NCBI RefSeq assembly: GCF_017948245.1
Contig: NZ_CP072865.1
Span: forward strand, 2,567,501-2,631,500
DNA length: 64,000 nucleotides
Source of the DNA: Rhizobium sp. NLR16a
GTDB taxonomy: Bacteria; Pseudomonadota; Alphaproteobacteria; Rhizobiales; Rhizobiaceae
Reading direction: 5' to 3'
The notes under the pieces are model-generated. The model did no database searches. It had not been told where the DNA came from and saw only the letters and a program-made list of their open reading frames with translations. Positions 58,266-64,000 of the stretch are shown here, one piece after another. The first letter of the stretch is position 1, and every line of letters starts with the position of its first letter. Position numbers and translations under genes: made by a program.

Positions 58266-59063
58266 ATGCCAAACCTCAAGGTGAAACCATCAGGCACGCA
58301 TGGCTGCGTCACGCATGTCACCCCGGAAAGCGCCGGCTGGACCTATGTCGGGTTCGATCTGCACCGGATCAAACCGGGCGAGACTGTTTCGGGAGAGACC
58401 GGCGAGCGCGAGGTGTGCCTGGTCTGGGTCAGCGGCAAAGGCAAGGCTTCGGCCGGCGCGAAGGATTTCGGGACACTCGGCGATCGGATGAACCCCTTCG
58501 ACGGGGCTCCGCACGCGCTTTATATCCCGATGGGTTCGAATTGGTCGGTCACGGCGGAAACTGATCTGGAACTCGCCGTCTGCTCGGCGCCCGGCGGCGG
58601 CGATTATCAGGCGAAGGCGATCCCGCCCGGTACGCATCCGCAGGTGACGCGCGGCAAGGGCACGAATGTGCGCTACGTCAACAACATCATGCCTGAGGAC
58701 GATAATTCGGCGCATTCCCTGCTCGTCGTCGAGGTGATCACGCCAGGTGGCCACACCTCCTCCTATCCGCCGCACAAGCACGATCAGGACGACCTGCCGA
58801 ACGAGAGCTTCCTGGAAGAGACTTACTACCATCGCCTCAATCCACCGCAGGGTTTCGGTTTCCAGCGCGTCTACACCGACGACCGCTCGCTCGACGAGGC
58901 CATGGCGATCGAGGACGGCGACGTGACACTGGTGCCGAAGGGTTATCACCCCTGCGCGGCAACGCATGGCTATGATCTCTATTATCTCAATGTCATGGCT
59001 GGGCCGAAGCGGATCTGGAAATTCCACAATGCCGCCGAGCACGAATGGCTGCTGAAGGTATAA
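58266..59063 (+). CDS. iolB: 5-deoxy-glucuronate isomerase
   Basis: Bicupin enzyme of 265 aa that turns 5-deoxyglucuronate into 5-dehydro-2-deoxygluconate, the substrate of IolC. The metal-binding cupin motif is in YPPHKHDQDDLPNESFLEETYYH, and the C-terminal cupin has VTLVPKGYHPCAATHGYDLYYLNVMAGP. ATG at 58266 has GAGGAG 8 nt upstream. Last gene of iolCDEB; no iolA or idhA is present in the window, so those steps are encoded elsewhere. Confidence 0.95.
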   Translation: MPNLKVKPSGTHGCVTHVTPESAGWTYVGFDLHRIKPGETVSGETGEREVCLVWVSGKGKASAGAKDFGTLGDRMNPFDGAPHALYIPMGSNWSVTAETDLELAVCSAPGGGDYQAKAIPPGTHPQVTRGKGTNVRYVNNIMPEDDNSAHSLLVVEVITPGGHTSSYPPHKHDQDDLPNESFLEETYYHRLNPPQGFGFQRVYTDDRSLDEAMAIEDGDVTLVPKGYHPCAATHGYDLYYLNVMAGPKRIWKFHNAAEHEWLLKV

Positions 59064-59151
59064 AGGCCGCGTTCGATCGCTAAATAATCTGACAGCGCCA
59101 AACCGTCGATGATGGTTCACTGCCTCCATCCAATGAGGATGGAGGATCATC

Positions 59152-59379
59152 ATGCATAGCTCGAATTTCACGATACCGGCCCGCAATATCCGCTCTTCGC
59201 GGCTCATCCGGCCCGGCCTTCTCTCTGCAGTCGGCACGGCGGTCCGCTGGCTGGGGCGCAAGATCGGCGAACGGCGCAACTACAATGCGCTGATGGAACT
59301 TTCCGACGCTCAGTTGAAGGATGTCGGCCTCTCCCGGGGGCAGACAGAAAGCGACGTGCACGTTTACAGCCGCTACTGA
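59152..59379 (+). CDS. DUF1127 small protein
   Basis: Protein of 75 aa with the YjiS/DUF1127 domain at the C-terminal half (RWLGRKIGERRNYNALMELSDAQLKDVGLSRG). The N-terminal extension is polar and Arg/Ser-rich. ATG at 59152 has a clear GGAGG site. Small DUF1127 proteins are common in rhizobia and agrobacteria, where some take part in RNA turnover or stress and phosphate responses. It lies 88 bp after iolB and may have its own promoter. Confidence 0.88.
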   Translation: MHSSNFTIPARNIRSSRLIRPGLLSAVGTAVRWLGRKIGERRNYNALMELSDAQLKDVGLSRGQTESDVHVYSRY

Positions 59380-59451
59380 AACATCAAACTCACTGTGTTA
59401 CTGTGCCCCTGTGCAGCCTTGTCGGGCTACCTGCCTGAACCGGATGATACG

Positions 59452-60291
59452 ATGTTGCAGTTTTCAACAGCACTGCTCCTGAAAACGAAGACCGTCACCA
59501 TTCGTGACGTCGTCTGCAATGGCGAGTGCCGCCACAAGAGCGACGAGGAATGTGCTCACAAGACAAGCCTCGTCTATCCCTATCGCGGCGTCTTCATGCG
59601 CCATGTCGGCCGCACGGATACGGTGGCTGAAGCCAATCAGGTGTTGTTCTTCAATGCCGCTCAGGGCTATCGGATCAGTCATCCGATCGCGGGCGGCGAT
59701 GCCTGTATCGACCTGTCGATCGACGAATCCATGCTGGAAGAGTTGGCGCCGAAGGAGCAGGCGCAGCCCGGCCCGGCCTTTTCCTTCCGCCGCCAGCGCC
59801 GGCGGATCGACCCGCGCGCGCAGGCGCTGGTCGCCCTGCTGCGTCACGGTCTTAGGCGCAACGTCGCCGAAACACTCGAGGCGGAAACGCTGGCCCTGAC
59901 GCTGGTTCGCCGCTCGCTCGGCGAGCGCACGTCGCACGCCGCCGGCGCCAGCCTCGGCCGGCAGAAACTCGTCGACCGGGCAAAGCTGGTGCTTTCCTCC
60001 GATCTCGCGCGACGCTGGACGCTTGCGGAAATCGCCTCGGAAGTCGGCGTTTCCCCTGTTTACCTCACCCAGGTCTTCCAGCAGGTCGAGGCCACGCCGC
60101 TCTATCGCTATCAGCTGAGGCTGCGGCTTGCCCGGGCGCTCGATCTGCTCGGCCAGTATGACGATCTGACCTCACTCGGCCTCGATCTCGGTTTTTCCAG
60201 CCACAGTCATTTCAGCGCCTCTTTCAAACAGGCCTTCGGTCAGACTCCGGCCGAATTTCAGCGCTCGGCGCAACTGCGGCGCCGACCGTAG
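59452..60291 (+). CDS. AraC-family transcriptional regulator
   Basis: Regulator of 279 aa. The N-terminal domain is cupin-like (YRGVFMRHVGRTDTVAEANQ, ISHPIAGGDACIDLSIDES) and includes a Cys-rich stretch near the start (CNGECRHKSDEECAHK). The C-terminal double HTH spans about 175-275 (WTLAEIASEVGVSPVYLTQVFQQ, LGFSSHSHFSASFKQAFGQTP). ATG at 59452 is preferred; an in-frame ATG at 59395 adds 19 residues without a clear ribosome site. The Cys cluster could bind metal. A 53-aa Cys-rich gene follows 107 bp downstream, a possible target. Confidence 0.9.
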   Translation: MLQFSTALLLKTKTVTIRDVVCNGECRHKSDEECAHKTSLVYPYRGVFMRHVGRTDTVAEANQVLFFNAAQGYRISHPIAGGDACIDLSIDESMLEELAPKEQAQPGPAFSFRRQRRRIDPRAQALVALLRHGLRRNVAETLEAETLALTLVRRSLGERTSHAAGASLGRQKLVDRAKLVLSSDLARRWTLAEIASEVGVSPVYLTQVFQQVEATPLYRYQLRLRLARALDLLGQYDDLTSLGLDLGFSSHSHFSASFKQAFGQTPAEFQRSAQLRRRP

Positions 60292-60398
60292 AGCTTTTCC
60301 GAGTTGATCATCGCTAAAGTTTTCGACAGCGATGACGCGGTCTTCGATGCTCTTATGGCGCTGTCCCGATCCAGGGACGATCAATGGAGGATTACCCG

Positions 60399-60560
60399 AT
60401 GAAGAAGACCACATGTGCTGCCTGCGACTGCGAACTCGGCGCCGAGATCATCACCGTCAAGCTCGGCGGCAGGACCGTCGAAGTCTGCTGCCAGGAATGC
60501 GCCGAGGCACTGAACGAGGCGGAAGCGTCGACGTCGGCCGCTCAGAGCGGCAACGAATAG
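60399..60560 (+). CDS. 53-aa Cys-rich putative metal-binding protein
   Basis: Short gene with GGAGG 8 nt before ATG at 60399. The protein has a CxxCxC cluster at residues 6-11 (TCAACDCELG) and CCQEC at 31-35 (VEVCCQECAEAL), with a beta-hairpin-like middle (EIITVKLGGRTVEVC) and a polar tail. The spacing resembles TRASH/YHS-like or zinc-ribbon metal-binding modules. It lies after the AraC gene and before a strong hairpin. Family not certain. Confidence 0.72.
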   Translation: MKKTTCAACDCELGAEIITVKLGGRTVEVCCQECAEALNEAEASTSAAQSGNE

Positions 60561-60571
60561 GGGCAATCGCC

Positions 60572-60600
60572 GGAGGCCGCGCCGGGAAGGCGCGGCCTCC
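60572..60600. terminator. hairpin between convergent genes, likely bidirectional terminator
   Basis: GGAGGCCGCGCC (60572-60583) and GGCGCGGCCTCC (60589-60600) form a perfect 12-bp stem with loop GGGAA. It lies between the 53-aa gene stop (60560) and the MATE gene stop (60606). T-runs are lacking, but position and strength favour termination. Confidence 0.6.
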
Positions 60601-60605
60601 GCCTC

Positions 60606-61973
60606 TCAGGCGGGCAGAAGCCCGTATCGCCAGCCGCGGCGTCTGGCATTCTCAGACAGCACCAGCAAGGCAAGCACCACCATGCCTGCCTCGGCAAAGA
60701 CAGGCACCATCCAGATTCCCTGCTCGCCGAAGACGAAGGGCAGCAGGAAGGTGAGAGGCAGGGTGAGAAGATAGGGTCGCGACAGACCGAAGATCGCCGC
60801 GCGCGGCGCATCCCCGATCGACTGAAAATAGGACGACAGGATCAGCATCTGCCCGAAGAGAAAATAGGCGCCGATCGTCCAGGGCAGAATTCGCCTGACC
60901 TCGGCGATAATGGCGGGATCGCCAACGAAAACGGCGCCGATGCGACCGGCCAGCAATTCCACCGTGATCTCCACCAGGCTGCAATAGACGAGTGCCGAGA
61001 GCATGGCGATCTGCAGGCTTCGGCCGACGCGCGACCCAAGGCCGGCGCCGTGATTGTTGCCGGCGATCGTCTGCAGTGTGATGCTGAGGCCAAGCAGCGG
61101 CAGATAGGTGAAGGTCAGGATGCGGGTGATAATGCCGTAGGCGGCAAGGGTGGCGGTATACTCACGCGTGCTCCAGAGCGAGACGTTGACCAGAATCGCG
61201 ACCGAGGCAAGCGATATGCCGATGAAACCGAGGCTCATCGGCGCGCCCAAGGCGACGATGCCGCGCCACTCGACAAGGGCGAATGCGGGAGAAGGCCTGA
61301 GTGTCGCCGGCCGGCGCCAGCGATAGACGAGCACGGCCACGAGACAGATGAACTGCGAGGCGATGGAGCCTGCGGCCGAACCGACCACGCCCCAATGCAT
61401 CACTGCCATGAACAGCCAGTTGGCGAGGATGTTAAGCAGTGAGGCCGAAAGTGTGACCACCGTCATGAACCCGATCCTGCCTTCACAGCGCAGCCCGTCG
61501 AGATGCAGCGACAGGAAGAAACTCACCGGCGTCGAGGCGATCATCGCGCCCATGAAGAGCATGGCGCCGTCGGCCACGGCGGTGTTGCCGGCGGCGCCGG
61601 CATCGATGATCCGCCCGCCGAGGGTCCAGTAGACCATGATGAGAATCACGATGACGGCGAGCGCCAGCGTATGGGCGCCGGAAAATACCCGACGCGCGCC
61701 CTGGCGATCGCCGGCACCGAGCCGACGGGCGAGGATGCTTCCCATGCCGTTCGAGACGAGCGATTGCAGGGCGACCAGCAGCATAAGCCCCGGGAAGATC
61801 AGGCTGACGGCTGAGAGGGCGTCGGGGCCGACATAGGCCCCCAGGAAATAGGCGTCGACGACAGCAAACAGGCCGTTGACAGTGGTGATCGCGACGATCG
61901 GCGCCGCAGTTCTGATGAATACGCCCGGCAGCCAGCCGGTGAGGAAGGCATTGTCATTGGAAGGATCGGCCAT
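60606..61973 (-). CDS. MATE-family efflux transporter
   Basis: Inner-membrane cation-coupled exporter of 455 aa with about 12 hydrophobic segments in two MatE halves. Visible segments include TAAPIVAITTVNGLFAVVDA, GPDALSAVSLIFPGLML and the second-half QTIAGNNHGAGLGSRVGRS. ATG at 61973 (MADPSNDN) has AGGGA 7 nt upstream; the frame is open to 62030. The substrate is unknown; the family exports drugs and cationic compounds. Confidence 0.9.
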   Translation of the reverse strand: MADPSNDNAFLTGWLPGVFIRTAAPIVAITTVNGLFAVVDAYFLGAYVGPDALSAVSLIFPGLMLLVALQSLVSNGMGSILARRLGAGDRQGARRVFSGAHTLALAVIVILIMVYWTLGGRIIDAGAAGNTAVADGAMLFMGAMIASTPVSFFLSLHLDGLRCEGRIGFMTVVTLSASLLNILANWLFMAVMHWGVVGSAAGSIASQFICLVAVLVYRWRRPATLRPSPAFALVEWRGIVALGAPMSLGFIGISLASVAILVNVSLWSTREYTATLAAYGIITRILTFTYLPLLGLSITLQTIAGNNHGAGLGSRVGRSLQIAMLSALVYCSLVEITVELLAGRIGAVFVGDPAIIAEVRRILPWTIGAYFLFGQMLILSSYFQSIGDAPRAAIFGLSRPYLLTLPLTFLLPFVFGEQGIWMVPVFAEAGMVVLALLVLSENARRRGWRYGLLPA

Positions 61974-62059
61974 GGAGAAATCCCTGCGATATCGGGCGAC
62001 ATCCGCTGCGGCTTGAACAAGCGCATGCATGCGGACAGCCTGGAAAGGATGAGGAGCGA

Positions 62060-62494
62060 TCAGAGATCGAGCACCAAATGAGGCACGCCGTTCGAGGTCT
62101 TCCTGGGGGAGACGCCGTCGGCATCGATCTGTGCACTCACGCGTCGACGAAAGGCTGAAAAGCTCTCGAAGGTGACCACGTCAACCGCTACATCGAAATG
62201 GATGCTGATTCGGTGGAGGCCGCCCGGCAGAGCCGAAAGCGAGAGAATTTCGCCCGTGAACGGCTGATTGAGATAGCGGCCGCGAATATGGGCGCCGACG
62301 AAGAGCGGCGTCTTCGTAGCCGCATTGGGTTTTGCCGCCAGAGCCGCAAGCGTATTCCAGTCACGCGCGCCGTGCTGGCGGGCGATCATTTCCAAGGCCG
62401 CACCGTGGGTCAGCGCGGTGCCGCGATCGTTCATCGCCTGGCGCAAGCGCTTAGCCTGGGCCTTCAGTTCTTCAATGCCGGGATAGGTCGTCAT
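62060..62494 (-). CDS. glyoxalase-superfamily-like protein of unknown role
   Basis: Protein of 144 aa. The N-terminal part (IEELKAQAKRLRQAMNDRGT, ALEMIARQHGARDWNTLAAL) is a motif often seen in proteins annotated as glyoxalase-superfamily or plasmid-related. The C-terminal part is beta-rich (GAHIRGRYLNQPFTGEILSL, HRISIHFDVAVDVVTF). No catalytic residues recognised. ATG at 62494 has GAAGG 8 nt upstream; the frame extends to 62545. It lies 86 bp upstream of the MATE gene in the same direction. Confidence 0.7.
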   Translation of the reverse strand: MTTYPGIEELKAQAKRLRQAMNDRGTALTHGAALEMIARQHGARDWNTLAALAAKPNAATKTPLFVGAHIRGRYLNQPFTGEILSLSALPGGLHRISIHFDVAVDVVTFESFSAFRRRVSAQIDADGVSPRKTSNGVPHLVLDL

Positions 62495-62848
62495 GGAGTG
62501 AGCCTTCGCAAGGCATGCTCTTCGACTGCAAATGGGAGCTCGCATTGCCGTCAGTCAGCATGCACAAGGGGCCGTGACCATGATCACGAGGGCTTCACCA
62601 TGGATTTTCATCCGCGAGCGGCCGGTGCCTCGAACCGGGGCCTTGTATGCGCGATCGCCGTCGGCATGTCAAGAATGGCGCGACTGCCCGCAGAATTGCG
62701 CGAATTTGGAGCAGACCTGGCCGGAATCGATGCGATTTCCAGCGATTCTCAGCAACAGCCTTCAATCTTAACGACGATCTTCAGCAATCGTCAGCACTCT
62801 TGCATTATTCTCTGCTTATGATGAGCGGAGGCTAAAAGGGCCTTTCAG
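62495..62848. other. intergenic region with a doubtful 73-aa frame
   Basis: 354 bp. It should hold the leftward promoter of the 144-aa gene and the rightward promoter of the PilZ-like gene. A frame from ATG 62600 to 62821 (73 aa) has a weak GAGGG site but is not recognised; it is not called as a gene. Confidence 0.4.
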
Positions 62849-63181
62849 ATGCACCTCGACACAGAACACCCCAAGCCGGAACGTGCCTACAGGGAGTTTC
62901 ACCTCGACAGGCCCGGCAATATCATCTTCGTCGGCCATCACCTCAGCACCGGAACCCAGGTGCGCTGCCTGATTCGCACGATCACGCTTGCCGGCGCGGT
63001 GCTCGAAGTCAGTCCGAGCCTCGAGATGCCGAGCCATTTCTTTCTCGAAATACTCGGCATCCATGACGAGATCGGCGCCACCGTGGTCAAACGCGAAGAA
63101 GAACTGGTGACGATCAGCTTCAACATGCTGCTCAATCCGGAATTCCTGCACCACGTGCTGCGATTGAGCTTCGAAAACTGA
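62849..63181 (+). CDS. PilZ-like domain protein
   Basis: Protein of 110 aa with one beta-barrel domain of PilZ type (VRCLIRTITLAGAVLEVSPS, HFFLEILGIHDEIGATVVKREEEL). The c-di-GMP-binding RxxxR and D/NxSxxG motifs are not obvious (ITLAGAVLEV in place of DISxxG), so nucleotide binding is doubtful. It stands alone, with a GC-rich inverted repeat just after the stop. Its 3' end overlaps a small minus-strand gene. Confidence 0.75.
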   Translation: MHLDTEHPKPERAYREFHLDRPGNIIFVGHHLSTGTQVRCLIRTITLAGAVLEVSPSLEMPSHFFLEILGIHDEIGATVVKREEELVTISFNMLLNPEFLHHVLRLSFEN

Positions 63182-63380
63182 GGCCGCCTCCAATCGCCGC
63201 CCGATCGGGGCGCGGCCTCCTCGTCTCGCCCCTTCTTGCTGAGAGATGCGCGATGATCGGTATGATCCAGAGAAGTCCGCGCCATTCCGGGCCATCGAGC
63301 GGATCGGCCATGGGATCGCGGCGCATCCGGTAATTGCGGGACGCGACTTCGTTGAAGAGAACTACCCAGTTGAGAAGCAT
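63132..63380 (-). CDS. small hypothetical protein, antisense-overlapping the PilZ-like gene
   Basis: Possible protein of 82 aa. ATG at 63380 has a strong GGAGG site 7 nt upstream. The N-terminal half looks real (MLLNWVVLFNEVASRNYRMR, EWRGLLWIIPIIAHLSARRG, one short hydrophobic stretch); the Arg/Pro-rich tail overlaps the PilZ-like gene by 50 bp on the opposite strand. No family recognised. Confidence 0.5.
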   Translation of the reverse strand: MLLNWVVLFNEVASRNYRMRRDPMADPLDGPEWRGLLWIIPIIAHLSARRGETRRPRPDRAAIGGGLSFRSSIAARGAGIPD

Positions 63381-63469
63381 TGCCTATCCTCCATCTATTG
63401 CTGGAGTAGTTGAGCTAAGCCTTCGCGCCTTCGCTATGTAGAGGCATGGAGGAAAGGGGGTTTTCATCC

Positions 63470-64000
63470 ATGAAAGAGGCGAGCTGGGACGATCTGCAGC
63501 TTTTCTTCCATGTCGCGACCGGCGGCGGGCTTTCGGCGGCGGCGGCGCGGACGGGGCTCAGTGCGCCGACGATCGGCCGGCGCATGCTGGGGCTCGAACG
63601 GCTGACCGGCCGGTCGCTGTTCAACCGCGGCCCCACAGGCTACCTGCTTGCCAAGGACGGCCAGGAGTTGCTCGATCGCGTCCGGCTGATGCAGGATGCG
63701 GCGCGGGCGATCTCCGACTGGCGCGGTGAAGTGCTGACGCTGCCGATTGTGTCGACGGTCGTCGACAGCTGGACGTCGCGCTTCATCGCCGACCACCTGG
63801 CCAGCGTCTGGACGCCGAAAGACTGCTTTCGCATGTGCTATAAGACTCGTGACGCGAGCGTCGATTTCACCTATCGCGAGGCGCATATCGCCATTCGCCA
63901 CAGCCGGCCGGATGGCGGCAACGTCGCGATCCGCCGTTCAGTCAAGGTAGCGCATGCGGTTTATCAGGCAGCCGATTATGACGAGAGCAATTGTAACTGG
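63470..64000 (+). CDS. LysR-family transcriptional regulator (3' partial)
   Basis: The first 177 codons are visible and the frame runs off the window end. The N-terminal winged HTH is clear (DDLQLFFHVATGGGLSAAAA, LSAPTIGRRMLGLERLTGR, FNRGPTGYLLAKDGQELL), followed by the start of the effector domain. ATG at 63470 has AAAGGGGG 9 nt upstream; an ATG at 63446 is another in-frame option. The effector is unknown. Confidence 0.88.
   Translation, partial: MKEASWDDLQLFFHVATGGGLSAAAARTGLSAPTIGRRMLGLERLTGRSLFNRGPTGYLLAKDGQELLDRVRLMQDAARAISDWRGEVLTLPIVSTVVDSWTSRFIADHLASVWTPKDCFRMCYKTRDASVDFTYREAHIAIRHSRPDGGNVAIRRSVKVAHAVYQAADYDESNCNW

Overview
The window reads as chromosomal DNA of a fast-growing rhizobium of the Rhizobium leguminosarum/etli group. 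The support is high-GC alphaproteobacterial coding, a RopA-type porin, rhizobial intergenic palindromes, an exopolysaccharide locus with ExoF/ExoP-type proteins, and an iolR-iolCDEB inositol catabolism cluster. Species is inferred, not demonstrated. No insertion sequence, prophage, CRISPR array or rRNA was seen. There is one tRNA gene (Ser, GCU).

Layout. 1-2525 (+): the 3' part of a soluble lytic transglycosylase and an alpha/beta hydrolase. 2636-19076 (-): a seven-gene block read right to left as giant protein 2, CobW GTPase 2, giant protein 1, CobW GTPase 1, a 101-aa unknown, a type I secretion ABC exporter and an HlyD adaptor. The two giants (1719 and 1506 aa) each carry an N,N-dimethylformamidase-beta-like domain followed by Ig/cadherin-like and DUF4082 modules. 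Each is followed by its own COG0523 metal GTPase, so the giant+CobW pair looks tandemly duplicated. This is the most novel part of the window: a candidate system in which a metallochaperone GTPase serves large type I-secreted, possibly metal-dependent, proteins.

19711-47355: a surface-polysaccharide locus. It holds an ExoF-like export protein and Wzx flippase (+). A six-gene, translationally coupled sugar cassette (28336 to 22805, -) resembles WbpD/WbpB/WbpE plus an acyltransferase, epimerase and second aminotransferase. A LuxR-type regulator with a degenerate receiver sits beside it (+). A minus-strand block carries a WecG/TagA transferase, a WbaP-type initiating transferase, a UDP-xylose synthase-like decarboxylase and an unusual glycosyltransferase. 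A beta-helix protein is coupled to a Wzy/O-antigen-ligase-like protein (-). A plus-strand operon has three glycosyltransferases, an ExoP-like Wzz/BY-kinase, and GDP-mannose dehydratase with GDP-fucose synthase. Together these form a Wzx/Wzy-type pathway, probably for a heteropolymer containing fucose, a pentose or uronic acid, and a 3-amino sugar.

47588-50677: RopA-like porin with a strong terminator, tRNA-Ser, and a ferredoxin-reductase-type flavoprotein. 50765-59063: inositol catabolism, with a Gfo/Idh/MocA oxidoreductase divergent from iolR, then iolC (fused to DUF2090), iolD, iolE and iolB. GGAA-N6-TTCC-type sites flank iolR, and palindromic mosaic repeats lie inside the operon. 59152-64000: DUF1127 protein, AraC regulator, a 53-aa Cys-rich protein, MATE exporter, a glyoxalase-superfamily-like protein, a PilZ-like protein, a small overlapping ORF, and the start of a LysR regulator cut by the window end.
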